Origin: JANQJA01 sp040880285
GTDB lineage: Bacteria; Pseudomonadota; Gammaproteobacteria; Pseudomonadales; Azotimanducaceae
Length of the DNA: 64,000 bases
Direction: 5' to 3'
Assembly: GCA_040880285.1 (NCBI GenBank)
Contig: JBBDIT010000055.1
Coordinates: 62,001 to 126,000, forward strand
Part shown: piece by piece, positions 1 to 9,153 of the stretch
Layout: each line of letters opens with the position of its first letter
How positions within the stretch are numbered: the first letter of the stretch is position 1
The notes under the pieces: generated by a model
What the model was told of the DNA's origin: nothing
What the model saw: the letters and a program-made list of their open reading frames with translations, nothing else
Databases searched by the model: none
Program-made: the position numbers and the translations under genes

Positions 1-1068
1 CGTCGACCAGATTACACGAGCGTCAATGAAGTCGTTAGCACAGCTACAGATATCGCAAAGCCCTGGGCAAAAGGAATCATCAATGGCGTACTGCGCAACT
101 ACCTTCGCGCAAGGGATGAGATTGTCAGCGGCCTTGTCTCGGATGAGGCATTGACCAACCATCCCGCGTGGCTGGCTGCAACAATTCGCAGCGCCTGGCC
201 GCAACAGGCTGACGACATTATGCTGGCGAATAATGCCCATGCACCGATGACCTTGCGGGTCAATCTTTCAAGAGGCACAAGAGATGAGTACCTGCTTGCG
301 CTGAAGGACGCCGGGATGGCGGGCCGGGCAGGAGAATTGTCAGCGGCGGCCATCTATCTGGACGAACCTGCCTCAACGGAAAAATTGCCCGGTTTCAAGG
401 ACGGACTGGTGAGTGTCCAGGACGAGGCCTCGCAGCTCGCAATCTACGTTCTCGCGCCTCTGGCAAATGAGAAGATACTCGATGCCTGCGCAGCACCGGG
501 AGGTAAGACCGGCCACATCCTGGAATCTGCTCCAGGCGTTGCGCTCACGGCGCTCGATATTGATCCGGATCGCCTGCAGCAGATTCGCCAGAATTTGAAG
601 CGAATTGACTTGCCCTGTGATGTCATTGCCGGTGACCTGAGAAAGTGGCAACCAGGTGGCGGCAAGTTTGATCGTATCTTGCTCGATGCGCCTTGTTCCG
701 CAACAGGCATTATCCGGCGGCATCCAGACATTAAGTTGCTGCGACGTCAATCAGATATTGCTAAGCTTGTCAGCGCCCAAACAGAACTGTTACGGGCTGC
801 ATTCGAACTATTGAAAGAGGGCGGAGTATTGGTTTATTCCACTTGTTCAATCCTTCCTGCTGAGAATGAAGGCGTGATCAGTCAATTTGTAGCAGTCACC
901 AGTGCTGCACAACCGGAACCAATTGACTTCACCTGGGGCCTTTCGACAGGTATAGGTCGCCAATTGTTGCCGACAACGGACAGGCATGACGGGTTTTATT
1001 ATGCGAGGCTTGTAAAGCACAGTCAGAAAGCACAGTTAGAAAGCACAGCTAAAAAGCACAGCGAATAA
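1..1068 (+). CDS. rsmB: 16S rRNA (cytosine-967-C5)-methyltransferase RsmB, 5' end missing
   Basis: The frame is open from base 1, so the gene begins before the window. The first codons encode the C-terminal half of the NusB-like RNA-binding domain (VNEVVSTATDIAKPW, then GVLRNYLR). The methyltransferase domain follows: AdoMet-binding DACAAPGGKTG near base 481, motif IV DAPCSATG with one catalytic Cys near 679, and motif VI YSTCS with the second Cys near 835. RsmB methylates C967 of 16S rRNA. The C-terminus has a short lysine-rich tail. trkA starts 28 bases downstream on the same strand, so the two are probably co-transcribed, as in many gammaproteobacteria (fmt-rsmB-trkA). Confidence 0.95.
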   Translation, partial: RRPDYTSVNEVVSTATDIAKPWAKGIINGVLRNYLRARDEIVSGLVSDEALTNHPAWLAATIRSAWPQQADDIMLANNAHAPMTLRVNLSRGTRDEYLLALKDAGMAGRAGELSAAAIYLDEPASTEKLPGFKDGLVSVQDEASQLAIYVLAPLANEKILDACAAPGGKTGHILESAPGVALTALDIDPDRLQQIRQNLKRIDLPCDVIAGDLRKWQPGGGKFDRILLDAPCSATGIIRRHPDIKLLRRQSDIAKLVSAQTELLRAAFELLKEGGVLVYSTCSILPAENEGVISQFVAVTSAAQPEPIDFTWGLSTGIGRQLLPTTDRHDGFYYARLVKHSQKAQLESTAKKHSE

Positions 1069-1096
1069 GAACAGGAACGCTAACCGGACAGAACGA

Positions 1097-2476
1097 ATGA
1101 AGATCATTATTCTTGGCGCAGGCGAAGTAGGGGGAAACCTCGCCCAGAATCTCACCAAAGAAGCCAGTGATATCACCGTCGTCGATATCAATGCCGACCG
1201 GCTGCGTGAGTTACAGGATCGATTTGATATTCGGACTGTTCGAGGCCAAGCCTCACACCCTGACATCATGCGGCAAGCAGGGGCCGAGGATGCAGACATG
1301 CTGATCGCGGTCACCAACAGTGACGAGACCAATATGGTCGCCTGCCAGATTGCGCACTCGGTATTCCACACCCCCACGAAAATCGCACGTATCCGTTCGA
1401 CTGCCTACGTTCTACCTGAGTTCTCCGGGATCTTCCGCAGCGATGCCATGCCGGTAGACTTCATCGTCAACCCCGAACAGATTGTGACCCATGACATCCG
1501 GCGGCTGATTGATAATCCGGGTGCGTTGCAGGTCATGGATTTCGCCGACGGCCAGGTACAGCTGGTCGGAATCAAGGCGTACTATGGCGGTCCGCTGGTG
1601 GATCAGGAGCTCAAGTACCTGCGTCAGCACATGCCGACCGTAGATACGCGTGTCGCTGCTATTTTTCGGCGTAACAGACCCATAATTCCTGAGGGTGACA
1701 CTGTCATTGAAGCGGATGACGAAGTGTTTTTTATTGCCGCAGCGACCGACATCCATGCGGTCATGAGCGAATTGAGAAGGACCGAGCGACCCAACCGGCG
1801 TCTCATCATCGCAGGCGGTGGCCATATCGGTCTCGGCCTTGCGCAGGCCGTCGAAGACAAATATGGCGTCAGGATCATCGAGCGCAGCCGACAACGTTGT
1901 TACGAACTTTCGGAAATACTGAACCGCACAATTGTGCTGGCTGGCGATGCCTCGGATAGAGAGCTGCTCCTCGAAGAGAATATAGAAGAGACCGATGTCT
2001 TCTGTGCCGTGACCAATGACGATGAGGCCAACATCATGTCTTCCATGCTCGCCAAGAGCCTCGGCGCCCGCAAGGTCATCACGCTGATCAACAATCCTGC
2101 TTATGTCGATTTGATTGAGGGCAGTGAGATTGACATTGCGATCTCACCACAACAGGCGACTCTTGGTAGCATTCTCCAACATATCAGAAGAGGGGATGTC
2201 GTACGCGTCCATTCCCTGCGCCGTGGCGCTGCAGAGGCCATCGAGGCCATTGCCCATGGCGACCGCAGGAGTTCCAAGGTCGTGGGTAAAACACTGGGCC
2301 AGATAGAACTGCCTCCCGGTACCAATATCGGCGCCATCGTTCGTGGCAGTGACGTAATCATCGCCCATGATGACATTCTGGTTGAATCCGACGATCACCT
2401 GATCCTGTTCCTTGTCGACAAACGCCGGATTCCGGAAGTCGAGAAGCTGTTCCAGGCTCCGTTCTCGTTCTTTTAG
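1097..2476 (+). CDS. trkA: Trk potassium uptake system, cytosolic regulatory subunit TrkA
   Basis: The 459-residue protein matches the usual TrkA length (about 458). It has two RCK repeats, each a Rossmann NAD-binding domain plus a TrkA-C domain. The first opens with GAGEVGGNLA near residue 7 and the second with AGGGHIGLGLA near residue 237. TrkA gates the TrkH channel in response to nucleotide binding. trkH begins 7 bases after the stop, so the pair is an operon. The start is ATG with only a weak ribosome site. No defects are visible. Confidence 0.97.
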   Translation: MKIIILGAGEVGGNLAQNLTKEASDITVVDINADRLRELQDRFDIRTVRGQASHPDIMRQAGAEDADMLIAVTNSDETNMVACQIAHSVFHTPTKIARIRSTAYVLPEFSGIFRSDAMPVDFIVNPEQIVTHDIRRLIDNPGALQVMDFADGQVQLVGIKAYYGGPLVDQELKYLRQHMPTVDTRVAAIFRRNRPIIPEGDTVIEADDEVFFIAAATDIHAVMSELRRTERPNRRLIIAGGGHIGLGLAQAVEDKYGVRIIERSRQRCYELSEILNRTIVLAGDASDRELLLEENIEETDVFCAVTNDDEANIMSSMLAKSLGARKVITLINNPAYVDLIEGSEIDIAISPQQATLGSILQHIRRGDVVRVHSLRRGAAEAIEAIAHGDRRSSKVVGKTLGQIELPPGTNIGAIVRGSDVIIAHDDILVESDDHLILFLVDKRRIPEVEKLFQAPFSFF

Positions 2477-2482
2477 CGCCTG

Positions 2483-3931
2483 ATGCATATACAGATCGCA
2501 TTTCGAATTCTGGGCGTCCTGCTGATGATATTCAGCGGGACCATGTTGCCCCCGATTCTGTTTTCCTATGGCTTTGATGACGGGTTCAGCCGTGGCTTCA
2601 TCGTGTCCTTTGCCATTACCTTTGCCAGTGGGCTGTTGCTGTGGCTGTTATTCCGCAGGTTTGAAGGTGAAATGCGCATCAAGGACGGGTTCCTGGTTAC
2701 CTTCATGTTCTATCTCGCCCTTGGATCCTTCGGTGCATTACCCTTTTTGCAGGACACCAGCTTCCAGCTTAGTTTCGCCGATGCCCTGTTTGAGTCTTTT
2801 TCCGGGCTTACAACCACCGGATCCACGGTCATCACCGGGATCGATACGCTGCCTGAGTCCATACTCTATTACCGCCAGCAACTCCAGTGGTTGGGTGGTA
2901 TGGGTATTATTATTCTTGCGGTCGCAATCCTGCCCATGCTGGGCATTGGCGGAATGCAGTTGTACCGTGCGGAAATGCCGGGACCGCTCAAGGACAGCAA
3001 ACTAACCCCGCGAATCAAAAATACTGCGGTTGCACTCTGGTCTATTTATTTGGCCATTACAGCTACTTGTGCGCTCGCTTATTGGGCGGCTGGCATGAGT
3101 TGGTTCGATGCCCTCTGCCACAGCTTCTCCACGGTTGCCATCGGGGGTTTCTCTACCCATGATGCCAGTATCGGTTTCTTTGATTCGGCCCTGATTGAGT
3201 CAATTGCCATCTTTTTTATGGTGATTTCAGGGATGAACTTTGGCCTGCACTTTTTCGCATGGCGGGAGCGAACAGTCTTTCACTACCTGCAAGATGATGA
3301 GGTGGTGTTTTACTTATCAATTCTTGTCATCGCCACGCTGGTCACTACCCTGATACTGGCCATCACCAGCACCTACCCCATGGCGACGGCGTTACGACTG
3401 GCAGCATTCGAGGTGGTTTCAATATTCACAACCAGCGGTTTCGCTGCCGCTGACTTCAGTGAGTGGCCCAGCATGTTGCCGTACCTGATCTTTCTGGGGG
3501 CTTTCACCGGAGCCTGTGCCGGGTCCACCGGCGGCGGCATGAAAGTGGTGCGGGTGATGTTGATTTGCAAGCAGGGCATCAGGGAAGTTCATCGATTGAT
3601 TCACCCCAATGCGATATTTCCCATCAAGCTGAACCAGCGTCCGGTGTCCACTGCGATTGTCGAGGCCATCTGGGGCTTTTTTTCGATCTATGTCATCCTC
3701 TTTTTATTCCTGCTGCTTGCCATGGTGGCGTGCGGTATGGACTTCCTGTCAGCATTCTCCGCAGTCGGTGCCACCATCAATAATCTGGGTCCTGGTCTCG
3801 GGGAGGTCGCATATCACTATGCCAGTATCAGTGATACCGCCAAGATCCTGCTAATCGCCGCCATGTTGCTGGGACGCCTCGAAATCTTCACCTTGCTGGT
3901 TTTGTTTACCCCGATGTTCTGGAGAAAATAG
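2483..3931 (+). CDS. trkH: Trk potassium transporter, membrane channel subunit TrkH
   Basis: A 482-residue multi-pass inner-membrane protein. Four selectivity-filter loops typical of the TrkH/KtrB superfamily are visible: TTTGST near residue 112, AIGGFST near 219, TTSGFAA near 314 and TINNLGPG near 432. It forms the K+ pore regulated by TrkA, encoded immediately upstream. Length equals the family norm (E. coli TrkH 483). It ends 2 bases from the stop of the convergent lpxL-like gene, with no obvious hairpin terminator between them. Confidence 0.97.
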   Translation: MHIQIAFRILGVLLMIFSGTMLPPILFSYGFDDGFSRGFIVSFAITFASGLLLWLLFRRFEGEMRIKDGFLVTFMFYLALGSFGALPFLQDTSFQLSFADALFESFSGLTTTGSTVITGIDTLPESILYYRQQLQWLGGMGIIILAVAILPMLGIGGMQLYRAEMPGPLKDSKLTPRIKNTAVALWSIYLAITATCALAYWAAGMSWFDALCHSFSTVAIGGFSTHDASIGFFDSALIESIAIFFMVISGMNFGLHFFAWRERTVFHYLQDDEVVFYLSILVIATLVTTLILAITSTYPMATALRLAAFEVVSIFTTSGFAAADFSEWPSMLPYLIFLGAFTGACAGSTGGGMKVVRVMLICKQGIREVHRLIHPNAIFPIKLNQRPVSTAIVEAIWGFFSIYVILFLFLLLAMVACGMDFLSAFSAVGATINNLGPGLGEVAYHYASISDTAKILLIAAMLLGRLEIFTLLVLFTPMFWRK

Positions 3932-3933
3932 CG

Positions 3934-4857
3934 TTAGTGATACTCGGGTGACGCATTCTTATCGCTATACAATCGCAATTGTCCGGCCGGTCTTTCCTTG
4001 AACCGCTTGTATTCCCACTGGTACTGTTCCGGCGCCTCCTGGACACAGGCCTCAACACTCCGGTTCATACCCGCCAGCGCCACAGAAGGGTCGTTGGCAT
4101 AGATGTCAGGATGTGCCTCACGAAGTAATACATCAAATCCTTGTGCTGCGGGCAGGCGCTTGATGACGCAACAGACAACACGGGCATCGGACTTTGCCAA
4201 CATGCGCGTTATCAGGATATCTGTGAGGGCGTCATGCCCAAAAAAGGGTGCAAATTTGCCGGTAGCCGGTACCTGGTCAGGCAACACAACAACCAGACGG
4301 CCCTCCTTGAGACGCCGAAATAATGTCCCGATACCTTTTACCGTGGTAGGCACCAGCTCATTGCCGAAGCGGCCACGGACCTTGCGCATCAAAGGTTTGA
4401 GATAGTTCTGTCGTGGTGGCGCATAGAGCCCGGTCACCCGGCCGAGTCGTTCCGCCAGGTAGACGTTAATCATCTCCCAGTTACCCAGGTGGGGCAGGAT
4501 CACAATTACGCCTCGGCCCTCGGCAAGCGGTGCTCGAATCAACGGTTCGTTTTCAATGTTGCGAATCCAGCCGAGTATTCGTTTGCGATCACCGAGCCAG
4601 GCAGCCGGTGTTTCCATCAGCATCTGTCCCGTGTGCTCAAGGCTGGCACGCACCAGCCTGTCTCTCTCTGCCTCCGGGAGTTCAGGCATACAAAGGTCAA
4701 TATTGACGCGAGTTACCCGGGTACCGCGGCCATTGAGTGCGGCATTGATCCGGCCAATGGTACGGCCTAACGCCTGGCTGACGGAAAGCGGCACGAAGGA
4801 AACCAGACGCATAAACCCATACACCAGCATGCCGACGACACGATCATGCAGGTTCAC
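3934..4857 (-). CDS. LpxL/HtrB-family lysophospholipid (lipid A) acyltransferase
   Basis: The protein has the family's catalytic H-x4-E motif (HLGNWE) and the downstream conserved block LPDQVP. Enzymes of this family add secondary acyl chains to lipid A at the inner membrane. The preferred start is GTG at 4857, which overlaps the TGA stop of tag (GTGA) and has GGGG 8 bases upstream. It gives 307 residues, the usual length (about 305). A longer open frame runs to 4950 but lies inside tag. ATG at 4830 is an alternative start. Coupling to tag is an arrangement rather than a functional link. Which secondary acyl position it serves cannot be told from sequence. Confidence 0.87.
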   Translation of the reverse strand: MNLHDRVVGMLVYGFMRLVSFVPLSVSQALGRTIGRINAALNGRGTRVTRVNIDLCMPELPEAERDRLVRASLEHTGQMLMETPAAWLGDRKRILGWIRNIENEPLIRAPLAEGRGVIVILPHLGNWEMINVYLAERLGRVTGLYAPPRQNYLKPLMRKVRGRFGNELVPTTVKGIGTLFRRLKEGRLVVVLPDQVPATGKFAPFFGHDALTDILITRMLAKSDARVVCCVIKRLPAAQGFDVLLREAHPDIYANDPSVALAGMNRSVEACVQEAPEQYQWEYKRFKERPAGQLRLYSDKNASPEYH

Positions 4858-5444
4858 TGGATGATCCCCATTTCCCGGCACGCCTGATGCCGATGGCAGG
4901 TGACGAGATGATCGTTCACCATGCCAATGGATTGCATATACGCATAGCAAATGGTCGAGCCGACAAATGAGAAGCCGGCTTTTTTCAGTGCCTTGCTCAT
5001 CGCGTCCGAAGTCGGTGTGGTTGCCGGCACCTGTGCCATTGATTGGTACTGATTCTGCAGTGGTACCTGATCGACGAACGACCAGATAAAGTCGGAAAAG
5101 GATTGCCCCGTATCCCGCATGGCGAGGAATCGTTGCGCGTTGGTGATAGCACTTTTGATCTTCAGCTGGTTTCTGATGATGCCTTCGTTTTTGAGTAACC
5201 GGTTAATCTTTCGTTTGCCGTAGCAAGCTATCTGCTCGGGATCAAAGCCATCGAAAGCCTCGCGATAATTCTCGCGCTTACGTAACACCGTGATCCAACT
5301 GAGGCCCGCCTGGGCCCCTTCAAGCAACAGGAATTCAAACAAGGTGGCATCGTCCCGGGAAGGTACGCCCCACTCCTCGTCGTGATACGCCACGTAGAGG
5401 TTATCATCACCGCACCAATCGCAGCGGCTGATAGATTTCGCCAC
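4854..5444 (-). CDS. tag: DNA-3-methyladenine glycosylase I
   Basis: Base-excision enzyme removing 3-methyladenine. The N-terminal zinc ligand region (RCDWCG), YHDEEWGVP and the C-terminal His/Cys zinc site (NDHLVTCHRHQAC) are all present. The start is GTG at 5444 because AAGAGGG lies 6 bases before it and the product then begins MAKSISRCDWCG, as in the family (196 residues). A longer frame to 5471 adds nine unconserved residues. It is divergent from glyQ and is followed by the translationally coupled lpxL-like gene. Confidence 0.95.
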   Translation of the reverse strand: MAKSISRCDWCGDDNLYVAYHDEEWGVPSRDDATLFEFLLLEGAQAGLSWITVLRKRENYREAFDGFDPEQIACYGKRKINRLLKNEGIIRNQLKIKSAITNAQRFLAMRDTGQSFSDFIWSFVDQVPLQNQYQSMAQVPATTPTSDAMSKALKKAGFSFVGSTICYAYMQSIGMVNDHLVTCHRHQACREMGIIQ

Positions 5445-5514
5445 AGCAAGCCCTCTTAAAAAACCTGTCACCTTACATGATACGGTAACCGTTCAGGTAT
5501 ACTTACGCACTTTT

Positions 5515-5592
5515 TTGGCTATCCGGCTTTGGCTATCCGGCTGTGAGCCGGGATACAAGAGCACGGATACAAGAGCACGGATCTATGAGCAC
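5515..5592 (+). repeat. Two adjacent sets of 14-bp tandem repeats in the glyQ leader
   Basis: TTGGCTATCCGGCT occurs twice head to tail (5515-5528, 5529-5542). After 8 bases, GGATACAAGAGCAC occurs twice (5551-5564, 5565-5578) and a third, degenerate copy (5579-5592) contains the glyQ ATG. A TATACT -10-like box lies at 5498-5503, so the repeats are probably transcribed 5' leader. The glyQ start lacks a good Shine-Dalgarno sequence. Confidence 0.85.
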
Positions 5593-6541
5593 TGATACAT
5601 TCCAGGACCTGATATTGACTTTGCAGGCATTCTGGGCGAAGCAAGGTTGCGTACTCATGCAGCCATACGACATGGAAGTCGGCGCGGGCACGTTCCACCC
5701 GGCGACTTTCCTGCGCGCGATTGGCCCGGAATCCTGGAAGAGCGCCTATGTGCAACCCTGCCGCCGTCCCACAGATGGTCGCTATGGGGAAAATCCGAAT
5801 CGGTACCAGTATTACTACCAGTTCCAGGTCATCCTGAAACCGTCACCGGACCACATCCAGGCGCTCTATCTGGAGTCCCTCAAGCATTTGGGTATTGATC
5901 CCACCATCCATGATATCCGTTTCGTCGAAGATAACTGGGAATCACCCACGCTGGGTGCGTGGGGGCTGGGTTGGGAAGTCTGGATGGACGGCATGGAAAT
6001 TACCCAGTTCACCTACTTCCAGCAAGTCGGTGGCCTCGAATGCTACCCGGTATCCGGTGAAATCACCTACGGGCTTGAGCGGCTTGCACTCTACCTGCAA
6101 GGTGTGGAGGATTTTCGGGAACTTGTCTGGAGCAGAAACGGCAATGAGGTGGTCACCTATGCGGACGTATTCCACCAGTATGAAGTGGAGATGTCCCGTT
6201 ATAACTTCGATGAGTCCAATATCGAATCACTGTTCAGCCAGTTCGACCTGTTCGAGTCCGAGACCACCAGATTACTGGCCAAGGGCCTGCCGCTGCCTGC
6301 TTATGAATTCGTGATGAAAGCATCCCACGCGTTTAACCTGCTGGATGCTCGTCATGCAATTTCGGTCACCGAACGCCAGAATTATATTCTGCGGGTCCGC
6401 AATTTATCTCGTGGTGTCGCAAAAGCCTATTTGCAGTCGCGGCAAAAGCTCGGTTTTCCCCTTGCCGCGGAGGCGCTGAAACAACACTACCTTGATCAAG
6501 CCAATGAGTCCCGGCAAGAGGCCAATCATGAGAGCGCGTGA
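5585..6541 (+). CDS. glyQ: Glycine--tRNA ligase alpha subunit
   Basis: Alpha chain of the heterotetrameric bacterial glycyl-tRNA synthetase, carrying the catalytic class II core. Characteristic blocks are visible: FWAKQGCVLMQPYDMEVGAG near the N-terminus, YYQFQVILKPSP, and GWEVWMDGMEITQFTYFQQ. The ATG at 5585 gives 318 residues beginning MSTDTFQDLIL, as in the family. The longer open frame to 5543 adds 14 unconserved residues. The start lies in the degenerate third copy of a 14-bp tandem repeat. The 3' end overlaps glyS by 14 bases. Confidence 0.97.
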   Translation: MSTDTFQDLILTLQAFWAKQGCVLMQPYDMEVGAGTFHPATFLRAIGPESWKSAYVQPCRRPTDGRYGENPNRYQYYYQFQVILKPSPDHIQALYLESLKHLGIDPTIHDIRFVEDNWESPTLGAWGLGWEVWMDGMEITQFTYFQQVGGLECYPVSGEITYGLERLALYLQGVEDFRELVWSRNGNEVVTYADVFHQYEVEMSRYNFDESNIESLFSQFDLFESETTRLLAKGLPLPAYEFVMKASHAFNLLDARHAISVTERQNYILRVRNLSRGVAKAYLQSRQKLGFPLAAEALKQHYLDQANESRQEANHESA

Positions 6542-8594
6542 CTTCCTGCTGGAAATCGGCACGGAAGAATTGCCACCAAAATCCCTGAAACGCTTGATGA
6601 CGAACCTGGTCATTGGCCTTGAGGAGGCGTTGGACCAGGCACAGTTATCTCATGAAGGTATTCACGGATTTGCAACACCCAGGCGACTTGCCGTCAAGGT
6701 GGCCGCACTCGCCGCCGCGCAGCCGGAACAGCAGATTGAAAGGCGTGGCCCTGCGGTGACAGCCGCATTTGATGAGGCAGGTAAGCCCAGCAAGGCGGCA
6801 ATCGGTTTCGCCAGGTCCTGTGGCATCGACGAGCCATCCGCCCTGGAACGGATGCAAACTGATAAGGGCGAGTGGCTGGTGTTTCGCGACGTCCAGCCGG
6901 GGAAACCGCTGTCGGAATTGATTGAGGCCATCTGTACCACGGCGATCAATTCACTGCCAATTGAACGAGCCATGCGCTGGGGCAGCTCGCGCGTCCAGTT
7001 TGTACGCCCGGTACACTGGATTGTGATGCTCCATGGTGATGAGGTCTTGCCGGCCAGTTTGTTCGGCATTGAGGCGGATCGACTGAGCCGTGGCCACCGG
7101 TTTATGTCCAGCGGCACCATTAAGCTCAAAGACGCCAACAGCTATGTTGAGTCACTGCGCACGGCTCACGTGGTGGTGGATTTCGCAGAACGGGCACAGC
7201 TTATTCGTGCACAGTTGGACAAGATTAATCAAGATGAAAACGCTAGTGTCGTCATTGACCCGGCGTTGCTGGATGAGGTGACGGCCCTGGTTGAGTGGCC
7301 GGTCGCACTTTGCGGCCGGTTTGATTCGGCATTTCTTGCAGTTCCAGAGGAAGCACTCATCTCTGCGATGAAATCTCACCAACGTTATTTTCATCTGGTG
7401 GATAACAGCGGCCGATTGTTGCCACGTTTTATCACCATTGCCAACCTGGAGAGTCGTGACCCTGAGCTGGTGATCAAGGGTAATGAGCGTGTTATCGCAC
7501 CGCGTCTTGCCGATGCCGCATTTTTTTATGAGCAGGACAGCAAGACAACATTGGAGTCGAAGCTGGCACGATTACAACAGGTAGTTTTCCAGTCACAGTT
7601 GGGCAGTTACCGTGATAAAGCCGAACGCGTCTCCAGATTGGCAGCTGGTATTGCGGAATCTGTGGGCGAGGATCCTTCTACCGCCGCCCGCGCTGGCCTT
7701 TTATGCAAGGCGGACCTGGTGACCGATATGGTCGCAGAATTCCCCGAGCTACAAGGGTTGATGGGTCGCTATTATGCTGAGAAAGATGGGGAACCAGCGG
7801 CCGTTGCAACGGCTATTGGTGAGCATTACCGCCCGACCCAATCCGGGGGTGAGCTGCCAGATTCAAAAGCGGGTCAATATGTTGCCATTGCGGACAAGCT
7901 GGACACACTGACTGGCCTGTTTGGAATTGGCCAACCACCGACGGGATCCCGTGACCCGTTTGCGCTACGCCGACAAATCCTGGGTGTCATCCGGATTTGC
8001 ATCGAGTGTGATGTATCACTGGATATCGCAGATACCATTGAACAGGCTGCACGGTTACACGGCGACACGGTTGATGTCGACGCAACCAGGGACGCACTGG
8101 TCGGTTACCTGTTTGAGCGCATGGCGGGGGCATACCACGACCAGGGAATTCCCACGGACACGTTCAATGCAATCCGGTTTGGGTATGCACCACCCAGGGT
8201 CCTTACAACATTCGACAGTCAGGTCAAAGCGGTGCAGGATTTTCGCAGTCATCCGCAAGCAGAGGCGCTGGTGTCCGCGAATAAACGAGTGGCCAACATC
8301 CTCAAGGATTCAGATGCAGCGGGGCAAACTGTTTCAGCCGGGCTTTTCACCGAAGAGGCCGAGACCAGGCTTTACACTGAGCTCACCAAACTGCAGCAGG
8401 AATTGGAGCACCAGCCAACTTTTCGCGAGCGTTTGTTAGCGCTCGCTAACCTACAACCCGTGATCGATCAATACTTTGACGAGGTCATGGTGATGGCGGA
8501 AGATCCGGCAATCCGCACTAACCGGCTTGCAACCCTTGCCGCCATGCGCGATCTGTTCCTGGGCGTGGCTGATGTCTCCGTCCTGCAACTGTGA
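6528..8594 (+). CDS. glyS: Glycine--tRNA ligase beta subunit
   Basis: The product is 688 residues, essentially the E. coli length (689), beginning MRARDFLLEIGTEELPPK. The ATG at 6528 is chosen because AAGAGG lies 6 bases before it and the start overlaps the 3' end of glyQ, giving coupling of the two subunits. The beta subunit provides tRNA recognition through a C-terminal anticodon-binding domain. Conserved features such as KSHQRYF and the HD-like region are present. No frameshift is seen. Confidence 0.97.
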   Translation: MRARDFLLEIGTEELPPKSLKRLMTNLVIGLEEALDQAQLSHEGIHGFATPRRLAVKVAALAAAQPEQQIERRGPAVTAAFDEAGKPSKAAIGFARSCGIDEPSALERMQTDKGEWLVFRDVQPGKPLSELIEAICTTAINSLPIERAMRWGSSRVQFVRPVHWIVMLHGDEVLPASLFGIEADRLSRGHRFMSSGTIKLKDANSYVESLRTAHVVVDFAERAQLIRAQLDKINQDENASVVIDPALLDEVTALVEWPVALCGRFDSAFLAVPEEALISAMKSHQRYFHLVDNSGRLLPRFITIANLESRDPELVIKGNERVIAPRLADAAFFYEQDSKTTLESKLARLQQVVFQSQLGSYRDKAERVSRLAAGIAESVGEDPSTAARAGLLCKADLVTDMVAEFPELQGLMGRYYAEKDGEPAAVATAIGEHYRPTQSGGELPDSKAGQYVAIADKLDTLTGLFGIGQPPTGSRDPFALRRQILGVIRICIECDVSLDIADTIEQAARLHGDTVDVDATRDALVGYLFERMAGAYHDQGIPTDTFNAIRFGYAPPRVLTTFDSQVKAVQDFRSHPQAEALVSANKRVANILKDSDAAGQTVSAGLFTEEAETRLYTELTKLQQELEHQPTFRERLLALANLQPVIDQYFDEVMVMAEDPAIRTNRLATLAAMRDLFLGVADVSVLQL

Positions 8595-8604
8595 CTGAGT
8601 GACA

Positions 8605-9153
8605 ATGACCGACCGACTGGTATTGCTGGACCGGGATGGAGTGATCAATTACGACTCCGTTGATTACATCAAATCCGCGGACGAGTGGCAGCCAATCCCT
8701 GGCAGTATCGAGGCGATTGCATTACTGCATACACATGGCTTTAAGATTTGCGTGGCAACCAATCAGGCAGGTATCGGCCGTGGCAAACTGACCGAGCAAG
8801 ACCTCGCCGGCATCCACGAAAAAATGACAGAAACCGTCACCGCCGCAGGCGGTCATATCACCCACATCGAGTACTGTCCTCACCTTCCGTCAGATCATTG
8901 TGCTTGCCGCAAACCGGAACCCGGTATGCTTCACGCCATAGGGAGGTCGTTAGGAATCGAAGTCGCCGGCAAGCATTTTGTCGGTGACTCCCTCAAGGAC
9001 ATTCGAGCCGCCCGGGCCGCCGGTTGCCAACCGGTACTGGTGTTGACAGGCAATGGCCTGGAGACCAGCCGGCTTCATCACGACGGCATTCAGGTTTACG
9101 ATAACCTGCTGTCCTTCGCGCAAGACATCACACGTCCAGGTTCGCGACCTTAA
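8605..9153 (+). CDS. gmhB: D-glycero-beta-D-manno-heptose-1,7-bisphosphate 7-phosphatase
   Basis: HAD-superfamily phosphatase of the ADP-heptose (LPS inner core) pathway. The nucleophile motif LLDRDGVIN is at the N-terminus and the zinc-loop cysteines CPHLPSDHCACRKP are in the middle, with the downstream GDSLKDIRAA Asp motif. ATG at 8605 is taken as start; an in-frame GTG at 8599 is equally possible. Its last 26 bases overlap the 3' end of gyrB on the other strand. The glyQS-gmhB-acyltransferase association seen in many gammaproteobacteria is rearranged here. Confidence 0.93.
   Translation: MTDRLVLLDRDGVINYDSVDYIKSADEWQPIPGSIEAIALLHTHGFKICVATNQAGIGRGKLTEQDLAGIHEKMTETVTAAGGHITHIEYCPHLPSDHCACRKPEPGMLHAIGRSLGIEVAGKHFVGDSLKDIRAARAAGCQPVLVLTGNGLETSRLHHDGIQVYDNLLSFAQDITRPGSRP

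Noticed and set aside
4858..4950. N-terminal extension of the LpxL-like enzyme
   Set aside because: It overlaps tag coding sequence. GTG 4857, coupled to the tag stop, gives the normal length.
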